From Holdemania massiliensis (GTDB taxonomy: Bacteria > Bacillota_I > Bacilli_A > Erysipelotrichales > Erysipelotrichaceae), in assembly GCF_022440805.1 (NCBI RefSeq), contig NZ_JAKNTK010000001.1:1302001-1366000 (forward strand): a DNA stretch of 64,000 nt, read 5' to 3'. Of the stretch, positions 45,840 to 54,118 are shown one piece after another. Numbering within the stretch: position 1 is the stretch's first letter; each line of letters starts with the position of its first letter. Both the position numbers and the translations under genes were made by a program. A model generated the notes under the pieces. The model was given only the letters and a program-made list of their open reading frames with translations. It was not told the DNA's origin and searched no databases.

Positions 45840-48047
45840 ATGAAAAAAAAAATAAGATATCTTATAATAAACGGCTTGTTAATACTAGTTGCTTTGATCT
45901 GCTTTTTTAGTGTCTTCGGTTTAAATGATGGATATTCAGTTTCACTAAACGATGAAGAGTTGATAGCGAATGGAAATTGCAAAATTGAAGAAGGAAAAAT
46001 AACATTGGATAATGATCAATGTACGTTTTTGTCTACAGTTTTAGATAATGGTAAATATAATGTTAACATGTTTTATAAAAGTAAGGGTAATGTTAGCGTT
46101 AATTTATTTAGCTCAAAATATGTTGATGAAAAGAATGTAGCTGGAAAGAGTTTTGCTTATTCAAATCTTGTAGATTCAGTTATGTATCAAGAGTTCGAAG
46201 TATCACTTGATAAACGTATTAGTGATTTTGATTTTTATTTATCTGGTTCCGGTGTAATTGAAATTAATGATATTTCTATAAGTTATATTGGAAAATATTA
46301 TAATGACAATTTCATTTGTATTCTTTTGTTAGTTGTTTTCTTAATTTTATTAGCTGTTATAAATGTTAACGGAAAATTTCGAGAAATGCTCTACAATAAG
46401 AGTAACTTTTATGTTTTCGTGTTGTTGATATCAATTTTTATTATAGTAAGCTTACCTGTGTTGGGAGGGGACAGTCTTCATAATCCGGCTTTTCAAGACT
46501 TAGAATATCATTTAAATCGTATCCAAGGCTTGACTGATGCGATTAGAACTGAAAATTTTCCTATTCGTATACATTCTAGTGAGTTTGGATATTATGGCCA
46601 GGCTGAATCTGTATTCTATCCTGAATTGTTTATAATGATTCCAGCGATGTTACGCTTAGGCTGTATGTCGCTAATGAATTCATACAGAATATTTGAATTG
46701 ATAATTAATGCTGTTACGATTTTAGTTGCTTATATTTCTTTTAAAAAAATTTTTAAAAGCAGAAAAGTAGGGTTAGTAGGTACTACTTTATACACATTTT
46801 CAATATATCGACTAACCGCACTTTATGTGCGATCCGCAGTAGGTGAGTTTTGTGCTATGATTTTTTTCCCATTACTTGTTTGGGGAATTTATGAAATGTT
46901 TTTTGGAGATGAAAAAAAGTGGTGGCTATCTACAGTTGCAATGACTGGTATTCTGCAGTCTCATCTTATTTCTACGGAACTTAGTGCAATTGTGTGTGTA
47001 TTTTTCGGGATAATCCACTTACCCATGCTGCTAAAAAATAAAATCCGATTTATTTCAATTATTAAGGCAATTACCTTCTTTATTTTACTTAATTTATGGT
47101 GGCTAATTCCATTTTTAGATTTTTCGAATGCTGGTATAGGCATCTCAGATTTAAGAGTAGGTATTCAAGAACCAATAGTTAAGGAAATATGGAAGCTATT
47201 TGCAATATTTTATCCTTTAGACGCAGGGAATCAAATGCCATTTAGTATTGGCTTGTTATTATTTGTTGGTGGCTGTAGTTATTTAATATTACAGTTTAAG
47301 ACCTCTTTTAGGAATAAGTCGTTTAACAAACAAGGATTATTATTGCTTGGTTTCGTGGCTGTTTTGCTATGGGGATCAACGGCCTATTTTCCATGGAATA
47401 ACTCGTTTAGTATTTTAAAATCTATAGGTAGTACTTTACAGTTTTCTTGGAGAATGCTGTCAATAGCTACTGTCCTTTTGACTTTGATATGTTTAATACA
47501 GATTAACTATTTTAAGAATAACAAAAAAAGTGATTTTGTTATAATTGTTTTGTTCATTTCTTCTGTTCTATTGGCTAGTCCTATAATATGTAGGTATCAG
47601 AAAGTGATTCCTATAGTTGCAACAAAGACATATCAAGCTAATGTCGATGATGATAGATATACGCTAGGAGGATGGTATTTTCCTAAAAACACAGAAATAT
47701 ACTATTTGTTTTATGAGCCGGGTACTGTTAAAAGTAAACTAGAGCTAGAGATTACTGATTTTAAACGTCAAGGAAGTTATTTGCATTTTGAATTTAAAAG
47801 TGATGCTAATAATAATATCGTAGAGTTACCGGTTCTATTTTACCCTGGATATGAAGTGAAAGTAAATGAAAAGCAAGTGCCAATAAGAATGAGTAAAAAT
47901 AATCTTATAGAATTTGATTTAAATAGTTATGAAGGGAAAGTTACTCTAGATTATGTTGGAAAATTATCATATACTATATGCAATTGGGTTTCATTGATAT
48001 CTTTGATTTTACTTATATATAGTGTAGCAAAGGAAAATAAGTTATGA
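45840..48047 (+). CDS. PTPS_related (PF10131) polytopic membrane protein, copy 2
   Basis: 735 residues. An added N-terminal extracytoplasmic domain (about 28-150: DGYSVSLNDEELIANGNC) precedes the usual core. Core motifs: DLEYHLNRIQGL, FGYYGQAESVFYPE, RLTALYVRSAVGEFCAM. The C-terminal beta domain has PVLFYPGYEVKVNEKQV. About 12 spans. The start codon is followed by a run of ten A (45843-45852), a possible slippage site. Coupled to the UbiA gene by a four-base ATGA overlap. Role in extracytoplasmic glycosylation inferred. Confidence 0.78.
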   Translation: MKKKIRYLIINGLLILVALICFFSVFGLNDGYSVSLNDEELIANGNCKIEEGKITLDNDQCTFLSTVLDNGKYNVNMFYKSKGNVSVNLFSSKYVDEKNVAGKSFAYSNLVDSVMYQEFEVSLDKRISDFDFYLSGSGVIEINDISISYIGKYYNDNFICILLLVVFLILLAVINVNGKFREMLYNKSNFYVFVLLISIFIIVSLPVLGGDSLHNPAFQDLEYHLNRIQGLTDAIRTENFPIRIHSSEFGYYGQAESVFYPELFIMIPAMLRLGCMSLMNSYRIFELIINAVTILVAYISFKKIFKSRKVGLVGTTLYTFSIYRLTALYVRSAVGEFCAMIFFPLLVWGIYEMFFGDEKKWWLSTVAMTGILQSHLISTELSAIVCVFFGIIHLPMLLKNKIRFISIIKAITFFILLNLWWLIPFLDFSNAGIGISDLRVGIQEPIVKEIWKLFAIFYPLDAGNQMPFSIGLLLFVGGCSYLILQFKTSFRNKSFNKQGLLLLGFVAVLLWGSTAYFPWNNSFSILKSIGSTLQFSWRMLSIATVLLTLICLIQINYFKNNKKSDFVIIVLFISSVLLASPIICRYQKVIPIVATKTYQANVDDDRYTLGGWYFPKNTEIYYLFYEPGTVKSKLELEITDFKRQGSYLHFEFKSDANNNIVELPVLFYPGYEVKVNEKQVPIRMSKNNLIEFDLNSYEGKVTLDYVGKLSYTICNWVSLISLILLIYSVAKENKL

Positions 48048-48898
48048 AATGGTTAAAATTAACGAGAGTTCATCACTATATAAAGAATATACTTATATTC
48101 TTTCCGATGTTTTTTAATGGTTCGATTTTTGATTTTGAGTTATTGAAAGTTAGTTTTTTGGGCTTCTTGGCGTTTGGATTTACTTCTTCCATTATTTATA
48201 TCATTAATGATTTGCATGATTTAGAAAAAGATAAGAAGCATCCAACTAAATGTAAACGCCCATTAGCCGCAGGTCAAATCAAAAAAAATCAAGCAGTATA
48301 TATGATTTTAGGACTGATAACAGTAACTTTATTTATCCATATTTATTATATAGAATTGATTCCATCAGCAAGTTGGCTTCTTTTATATTTTGTATTAAAT
48401 CTGTTGTATAGTCTGAAATTAAAAAATGTACCAATAATTGACATTGCAATTTTGGTCTCTGGTTTCTTGATAAGAGTCCTCTATGGTGCAGCAATTACTG
48501 GAGTTGTTCTTTCTAATTGGCTTATTTTAACTGTTATGTCCGTTTCTTTTTATTTAGCGTTGGGTAAAAGACGAAATGAATATCAGGATCATGGTGAAGA
48601 AACTAGAGAAGTCTTAAAGTACTACAATTACGAATTTCTGGATAAAAATATGACGGTTTCACTAGCTCTATCTGATATTTTTTATTCCCTGTGGAGTGTT
48701 AATATGATTGATAAAGGGAAGTATTCTTCATTTCTAATTTGGACAATACCTCTTATACTTTTAATACAAATGAAGTATAGTTTAAACATTGAAGGAAATT
48801 CTGATGGAGATCCAGTGGAAGTATTATTTCGGGATAAGGTTTTAATTAGCATGGTTATTGTTTTTTTCTTATTTATGTTTGTGGTTTTGTATGGATGA
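48044..48898 (+). CDS. UbiA-family phosphoribosyltransferase-like (polyprenyl-P + PRPP type)
   Basis: 284 residues, eight or nine spans. First Asp-rich motif NDLHDLEKD (Asn55, Asp56, Asp59, Asp63) is followed by KKHPTKCKRPLAAG. The HP.K..RP..G form is that of decaprenyl-phosphate phosphoribosyltransferases (Rv3806c type) and not of quinone prenyltransferases. The second region YLALGKRRNEY also fits that subset. Expected product is polyprenyl-phospho-phosphoribose, a precursor of ribofuranosyl or arabinofuranosyl donors. The partner oxidase/reductase (DprE1/DprE2) and phosphatase are not in the window. Its start overlaps the PF10131 gene's stop. Confidence 0.85.
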   Translation: MKWLKLTRVHHYIKNILIFFPMFFNGSIFDFELLKVSFLGFLAFGFTSSIIYIINDLHDLEKDKKHPTKCKRPLAAGQIKKNQAVYMILGLITVTLFIHIYYIELIPSASWLLLYFVLNLLYSLKLKNVPIIDIAILVSGFLIRVLYGAAITGVVLSNWLILTVMSVSFYLALGKRRNEYQDHGEETREVLKYYNYEFLDKNMTVSLALSDIFYSLWSVNMIDKGKYSSFLIWTIPLILLIQMKYSLNIEGNSDGDPVEVLFRDKVLISMVIVFFLFMFVVLYG

Positions 48899-49236
48899 CT
48901 TAAATGGAAAGATGAAAGGTAAAGGTTATGATAAATTTTTAGTAATGATTCTTTTATTTCTTCACTTTTGATTTGATTACTGAACATAGCTAAAATATCT
49001 TGTAACAAATGAAGAGGGATGCAGTAATAAGTTTGAAATCAATTATTAGTTATGCAGTATAGACATAAATTGTGTAGAATGCAAAAAGATGCTGAGCAGA
49101 AGATGAGTTTATCAATTTCATTGTACTTGAGGATGATTTGAAATTTTGAAGATTTGTTATACCCTAAGAATGGGAGCAGTGTTTAAAGAACTGATTAGTG
49201 ACCACTGAAAATAAGAAAGGAATTATTATCTATAAG
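48899..49236 (+). other. 338 bases without a gene
   Basis: All frames are cut by stops. Patches such as KMKGKGYDKFLVMILLFL and AEQKMSLSISLYLRM are open for short runs, but I cannot place them in a family. It may be a worn gene relic or a leader for the YfhO gene. The YfhO gene's own start is poorly defined. Confidence 0.45.
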
Positions 49237-51570
49237 ATGAAAAATTTTTGGAATATAGATGGAAGAAAAAAAATATTACCGTACATATGTTTAGTTGGTT
49301 TAGTTGCTATTGTTTGTTTTTTCATGTTCCTACCTAACTTGATAGCACAGAGGCCTGTAGCGTATGGAACTGATTTAAAACCAGAACAGTTGTTTTTTAA
49401 TATGGAATTCACTAATTTAATAACTAACTTTTTTAAAACAGGTACGTTCCCTTTTTATTCGTGGTCGTTGTTTTTAGGAACTAATTTTTATTCATCACAA
49501 ACTTTCTATGTAATGACAGATATATTTGGTTGGTTAGGATTATTGCTTAATAGTGTTAATTTTTTTGATAGAGCATTGTTACTTGAAATATTAAAGTTTA
49601 TCTTGTCCGCTCTCACTATGTATGCTTTATTAAATGAAATAATATCAAATAAAAAGATTCAGTGGATCGGATCAATTTCTTATGCATTTAGTAGTTGGGC
49701 AATATTCTATAGTGGACAACTTATGTTTCATTCTTTTTATGTTTTTGTTCCACTTTATTTTTTGGGGATAGAGAGATACTTAAAATATAATAAAAAATTA
49801 TTGTTTATTATGAGCGTATCTATACTTGCCTTTTCAAATTGGTATTTTTTCTACACTTTGTCTTTTTTTACTCCAATTTACTATATCTATAGATTTTATA
49901 TAATTAACAATGGTTTTGAGAAGATTTTCCCTAAAACGGCTAAGATTATAGGCCTATATTTCATTGGCGTCCTAATATCAGCAATTACCTTGATTCCAAC
50001 TTTATTCTATATTAGAGAGAATAATCGATTAGGTTTGACCACTGACCTATTATTTGCTGATAAGCAAATTTATTTACATATACTTAGCGCAATGTTTGCA
50101 CCTAATTATTTATACATATATCAAAGCAATGTCTTCGAAACTAACTGGCACGTTACTCGTGAACTTTGTATTTGGGCAGGATCTTTTACAGCATTAGGCG
50201 TACTTGCTTTACTTTCTTTTAAAGAGAAAAAGTTTAGAAATGCTTCTCTGTTAGTTTATTTAGTTATTCTTATTTTACTAATATGTCCTATTGGAAATGC
50301 AGCAATGCATGGCTTCAGTGAGCCATCATTCAGATGGACTTTTATAATATCAACTTTTAATATCTTAGTCGCTTGTCATTGTATGGTAGATGAAGATAAT
50401 ATTGATAAAGGAAAATTTAAAAAGTATATTTTTATTAGCGTATTTTTGTGTTTTATTATTGTTCCATTAACTTCGCTTATTAGAAATGACTATTCTGAAT
50501 TCTTAATACTATATAAGGATCAATGGATGTTGTTTATCCTTTGTGGCGGGATAATGTTAATTTATTCATTGCTGATTTTAAAAGATTCGAAGAATAAAAT
50601 ATTTTGGTTTTTAGTCTTAACTTTAGTTGAAACATCTTTTTTTGGTTATAGTTTATATAATAAGGTATTGGATAGATCTGATAGAGGTACTTATGAATTT
50701 GTTGATAAAGTTACACATGTTCTGCAAGATAATGATAACGAACTAAATAATTATCTAAATTATTTGAATGACCAAAATTATGCTGAATATTACAGAGTTT
50801 ATGTTCCACACGACTCTTTATATTGGTTTTATAGTCATAATATGTCAGTTGCGTATCAATTGAATGGGTTTATGGTATATGATTCAACATATTCGCCAAG
50901 TATTAATAAATTGAAAGATCTAGCTCCTCAAATAGTGGAATATAACTCGGGTATGATATTTAATATAAAAGATCCAGATATATTACAATTTTTAAATGTG
51001 AAATATGCTCTTGTTTTAAATGAAGATGAGTTACCTGAAAAAATAAACTGGAAATTAGTAGAGAGAGAATATAGAGGGAGTATACAAGTTTATGAAAATC
51101 AAAATTACAGGCCGTTAGGAACAACCTATGGTAAAATTATAACCTACGAGAATTATCTTGAGAGTAGTACTAATCTTGACGTTTTAAATGATACAATTGT
51201 ATGTGAAGAAAAAGATTTTCTTAATATAAAATCGTATTTGAAAGCAGAAGAGAAAACTGAGTTAACCAATATTGAATATAGTGGAAATCACTTGTCTGGA
51301 TCTTGCTATAGTAAAAACGATAGTTTTATGATTATTACGTTGCCATTTGATAAAGGATGGAAGATTCTTAATAATGGCAAACCAATGCCAGTTTATAATA
51401 TAAATGGAGGATTTATAGGTATTCCCGTTGATGCAGGAGAAAATCACATTGAAATGTATTTCGTTCCTGAGGGGTTTAAATTGGGTGTTTTGTTTAGTGG
51501 TATAGGTATAATTGCGTTTTTAGCTGTTATCTTTGGTGAAGTTAGAAGAAAATCAAAAAAAGTAATTTAA
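49237..51570 (+). CDS. YfhO family membrane glycosyltransferase, copy 2
   Basis: 777 residues from the ATG at 49237. The start is uncertain: AAAGG lies 16 bases upstream, which is too far, and a GTG at 49198 has a poor site. About 13 spans and a C-terminal extracytoplasmic domain. FYSWSLFLGTNFYSSQTFY, HGFSEPSFRWTFIIST and PFDKGWKILNNGKPMP then GGFIGIPVDAGENH are close matches to the copy at 41481. Followed directly by a terminator and then the GT2-FdtA-FdtB operon, which may supply its lipid-linked sugar. Confidence 0.85.
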   Translation: MKNFWNIDGRKKILPYICLVGLVAIVCFFMFLPNLIAQRPVAYGTDLKPEQLFFNMEFTNLITNFFKTGTFPFYSWSLFLGTNFYSSQTFYVMTDIFGWLGLLLNSVNFFDRALLLEILKFILSALTMYALLNEIISNKKIQWIGSISYAFSSWAIFYSGQLMFHSFYVFVPLYFLGIERYLKYNKKLLFIMSVSILAFSNWYFFYTLSFFTPIYYIYRFYIINNGFEKIFPKTAKIIGLYFIGVLISAITLIPTLFYIRENNRLGLTTDLLFADKQIYLHILSAMFAPNYLYIYQSNVFETNWHVTRELCIWAGSFTALGVLALLSFKEKKFRNASLLVYLVILILLICPIGNAAMHGFSEPSFRWTFIISTFNILVACHCMVDEDNIDKGKFKKYIFISVFLCFIIVPLTSLIRNDYSEFLILYKDQWMLFILCGGIMLIYSLLILKDSKNKIFWFLVLTLVETSFFGYSLYNKVLDRSDRGTYEFVDKVTHVLQDNDNELNNYLNYLNDQNYAEYYRVYVPHDSLYWFYSHNMSVAYQLNGFMVYDSTYSPSINKLKDLAPQIVEYNSGMIFNIKDPDILQFLNVKYALVLNEDELPEKINWKLVEREYRGSIQVYENQNYRPLGTTYGKIITYENYLESSTNLDVLNDTIVCEEKDFLNIKSYLKAEEKTELTNIEYSGNHLSGSCYSKNDSFMIITLPFDKGWKILNNGKPMPVYNINGGFIGIPVDAGENHIEMYFVPEGFKLGVLFSGIGIIAFLAVIFGEVRRKSKKVI

Positions 51571-51579
51571 AGTTGTAAT

Positions 51580-51605
51580 AAGCTCTGAATTTACAGAGCT
51601 TTTTT
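51580..51605 (+). terminator. rho-independent terminator after YfhO copy 2
   Basis: AAGCTCTG-aattta-CAGAGCTT followed by TTTT; perfect 8-bp stem, last base of the T run at 51605. Confidence 0.9.
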
Positions 51606-51613
51606 GATATAAT
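51605..51613 (+). promoter_or_regulatory. extended -10 promoter of the GT2-fdtAB operon
   Basis: TGATATAAT is a perfect extended -10 (TGn-TATAAT), 29 bases before the ATG at 51643, abutting the terminator's T run. The -35 position falls inside the hairpin and is poor. Confidence 0.65.
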
Positions 51614-51642
51614 GATGGATATGAATGAAACGAGGTTGTTTT

Positions 51643-52587
51643 ATGAGAAAGAAAGTTTCTATAGTAGTCCCCTGTTATTTTAATGAATTGAATATTCCAG
51701 AAACTTATTCAGTTATCAAAAAGGATGTTTTTGAAAAAGTTAAAGATATCGATTTTGAAATAGTATTTGTAGATGATGGCTCTAAAGATAAAACATTTGA
51801 TGAATTAAAAAAGGTTCATAATATAGATTCTAGAGTCAAAATAGTGAAGTTATCAAGAAATTTTGGAGAATTCCGGGCAATTATTGCTGGCTTGAGCCAA
51901 GCTACAGGGAATGCCATGGTTGTTATGAGCGCAGATTTACAAGATCCTCCATACTTGATTGTGGAAATGATTCAACATTGGCAAGCTGGTGAAAAAGTAG
52001 TTATTGCAGCAAGAAGTAAACGTAATGAGCCTTGGATAAAAAATTTTTTTGCGAATACATATTATAAAATTGTAAGAAAGTTAGTCATTAAGGACTATCC
52101 AGAGCAAGGATTTGATTTTTTTCTGATCGATAGAAGTGTCTCTAATATCTTAGTAAATATGCAGGAAAAAAATTCTTCTATCTATGTTCAGTTAATTTGG
52201 ACAGGATTTAATCCTAAGGTTATTGAATATACTAGACAAGCACGTGAAAAAGGAAAATCAATGTGGTCCTATCGAAAAAGGATTAATCTTTTTATTGATA
52301 CGTTCATTGTATTCTCATATACTCCAATCAGATGGATCAGTGGATTTGGATTCATAATGAGTATCAGTGGCTTTATCTCGGCTTTAGTTCTTATTTATGA
52401 TAAATTAATGCATGGCACTAACGTTGCCGGATGGACTTCCTTAATGGTTGTTGTCTTAGTGTTGGCGGGTGTTCAAATGATTATGCTAGGAGTTATTGGT
52501 GAATATATGTGGAGAAATTTAGATGAATCGAGAAAACGACCTTTATACATTATTGATCAAATAATTGAAGGTGAAGAGAATGAATAA
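51643..52587 (+). CDS. GT2 polyprenyl-phosphate glycosyltransferase with two C-terminal spans
   Basis: 314 residues from the ATG at 51643 (GAGG 8 bases upstream). GT-A domain: VSIVVPCYFNELNIPETY, VFVDDGSKDKTFDEL, the metal site MSADLQDPP and FRAIIAGLSQATGNAMVV. Spans at about 225-250 and 260-285, then a charged tail. This is the CsbB/YkoT/GtrB form that charges undecaprenyl phosphate. It overlaps fdtA by eight bases, so the sugar it handles may be the dTDP-3-amino-3,6-dideoxyhexose (inference). Confidence 0.92.
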   Translation: MRKKVSIVVPCYFNELNIPETYSVIKKDVFEKVKDIDFEIVFVDDGSKDKTFDELKKVHNIDSRVKIVKLSRNFGEFRAIIAGLSQATGNAMVVMSADLQDPPYLIVEMIQHWQAGEKVVIAARSKRNEPWIKNFFANTYYKIVRKLVIKDYPEQGFDFFLIDRSVSNILVNMQEKNSSIYVQLIWTGFNPKVIEYTRQAREKGKSMWSYRKRINLFIDTFIVFSYTPIRWISGFGFIMSISGFISALVLIYDKLMHGTNVAGWTSLMVVVLVLAGVQMIMLGVIGEYMWRNLDESRKRPLYIIDQIIEGEENE

Positions 52588-52984
52588 CGTATACTTACAA
52601 GCATTTAAAGCACATGGAAGTGATAACGATGGTTATCTTAGTGCTATTGAAAGAAATACAGGATTACCATTTGATATTAAAAGAGTGTATACGGTTATTG
52701 ATACGAAGGAAGGGAATATTAGAGGTTATCATGCCCATAAAACTCTTAATCAGATCTTTTTTGCTTTAAAGGGAAAAATAGTGGCTTATTGTGAAAATCC
52801 AGAGGGAGAAAAAGAAAAATTTGAATTAGATGATCCTCATGTTGGCCTTATTTGCGGACCGCATATCTGGCATACATTAACATATTATGATGATGCAATA
52901 TTAATGGTTTTAGCGAGCGAAGGATATGACGAAGCGGATTACATTAGAGATTATAATGAATTCAAAAAATTGAAAGAAGGATAA
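52580..52984 (+). CDS. fdtA: dTDP-4-keto-6-deoxyglucose 3,4-ketoisomerase (FdtA/QdtA)
   Basis: 134 residues from the ATG at 52580, overlapping the GT2 stop, with AAGGTGAAG upstream. Single cupin (WxcM-like) domain: RGYHAHKTLNQIFFAL with the His pair, CGPHIWHTLTYY and LASEGYDEADYIRDY, which are diagnostic of the FdtA/QdtA/TylM-type ketoisomerases. It converts the RmlB product to the 3-keto sugar. FdtA and QdtA differ in C4 stereochemistry, which I cannot decide from sequence. rmlA/rmlB are not in the window. Confidence 0.9.
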   Translation: MNNVYLQAFKAHGSDNDGYLSAIERNTGLPFDIKRVYTVIDTKEGNIRGYHAHKTLNQIFFALKGKIVAYCENPEGEKEKFELDDPHVGLICGPHIWHTLTYYDDAILMVLASEGYDEADYIRDYNEFKKLKEG

Positions 52985-52988
52985 AATT

Positions 52989-54089
52989 ATGAAAGTAGAA
53001 AATAATCAATTGCGTCTTCAATATTTGATGTATAAAAAAGAATATTTAAAAAAAGTCGAAGAAGTTCTTGATAGCGGATGGTATGTATTAGGAAATGAAG
53101 TAAAATGTTTTGAAAATGAATTCGCAAAGTACAATGATGCTAAATATTGTGTGGGAGTAGCAAGCGGGTTAGATGCTTTAATATTAGCTTTTGAGGCGCT
53201 ACATTTAAATCCTGGAGATGAAGTTATAGCTCCTGCTAATACGTATATAGCGTCAATTATGGGATTTACTAGAAATGGTTTAATTCCAAAGTTTGTTGAA
53301 CCAGATGAGTTTTACAATATTGATCCCTTAAAAATAGAAGAAGCAATAGGGCCAAGAACTAAGGCAATCTGTGTAGTACATTTATATGGTCAAATAGCTA
53401 ATATGCCAAAAATAATGGAAATTGCGCAGAAATATAATTTAAAAGTTATTGAGGACTGCGCACAGTCGCATGGAGCTTCAATCAATAATAAGAAATGTGG
53501 TACATGGGGGGATGTTGGATGTTTCAGCTTTTATCCAACAAAGAATTTAGGTGGATTTGGTGATGGTGGAGCAATTATTACCAATAATCAAGATATACAA
53601 GAAGAAATAAGGATGTTGAGAAATTATGGCTCAAGAAAAACGTATTATTTTGAGAAAGTTGGGCATAATTCACGGTTAGATGAACTTCAAGCAGGAATGC
53701 TTCGAGTTAAATTAAAACATCTTGATGAATTGACTACGTTGAGAAGAAATGATGCATTAAGATACATTAAAGAAATTAAAAATCCAAGCATCATACTTCC
53801 AAAAATGCAATTTGGAGAAACGGGTCATGTATTTCATTTATTTGTTGTTCAAGTAGAGAATCGTGATAACTTTATGAATTATTGTGCTAATAATGAAATC
53901 GGATTAAATATACATTATCCTCAGCCTCCTCATTTAAGTGACGCATATAAACATTTAGGATATGGTACTGGAGATTTCCCAATTACCGAAAGTATTGCTA
54001 ACAAAGTTGTATCAATTCCATTATATAGTGGGATTCCAAGCGAGCAATTAGATTATGTAATTGATACGTTAAATAACTATACTGATTAA
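52989..54089 (+). CDS. fdtB: PLP-dependent sugar 3-aminotransferase (FdtB/QdtB, DegT family)
   Basis: 366 residues, AAGGA ribosome site. DegT/DnrJ/EryC1 fold type I. GVASGLDALILAFEAL, IEDCAQSHGA and the PLP lysine Lys185 in SFYPTKNLGGFGDGGA. VGHNSRLDELQAGML binds the substrate. Directly after fdtA it should make dTDP-3-amino-3,6-dideoxy-galactose (Fuc3N) or -glucose (Qui3N). No FdtC-type N-acetyltransferase is found nearby, so the amine may stay free. Confidence 0.93.
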   Translation: MKVENNQLRLQYLMYKKEYLKKVEEVLDSGWYVLGNEVKCFENEFAKYNDAKYCVGVASGLDALILAFEALHLNPGDEVIAPANTYIASIMGFTRNGLIPKFVEPDEFYNIDPLKIEEAIGPRTKAICVVHLYGQIANMPKIMEIAQKYNLKVIEDCAQSHGASINNKKCGTWGDVGCFSFYPTKNLGGFGDGGAIITNNQDIQEEIRMLRNYGSRKTYYFEKVGHNSRLDELQAGMLRVKLKHLDELTTLRRNDALRYIKEIKNPSIILPKMQFGETGHVFHLFVVQVENRDNFMNYCANNEIGLNIHYPQPPHLSDAYKHLGYGTGDFPITESIANKVVSIPLYSGIPSEQLDYVIDTLNNYTD

Positions 54090-54118
54090 TTTTTTTAGAG
54101 TATTCAAGAGGTGATAAG

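Noticed and set aside
49198..49236. GTG start for YfhO copy 2
   Set aside because: The ribosome site is poor and the extra 13 residues do not match the family; the ATG at 49237 was kept although its own site is distant.
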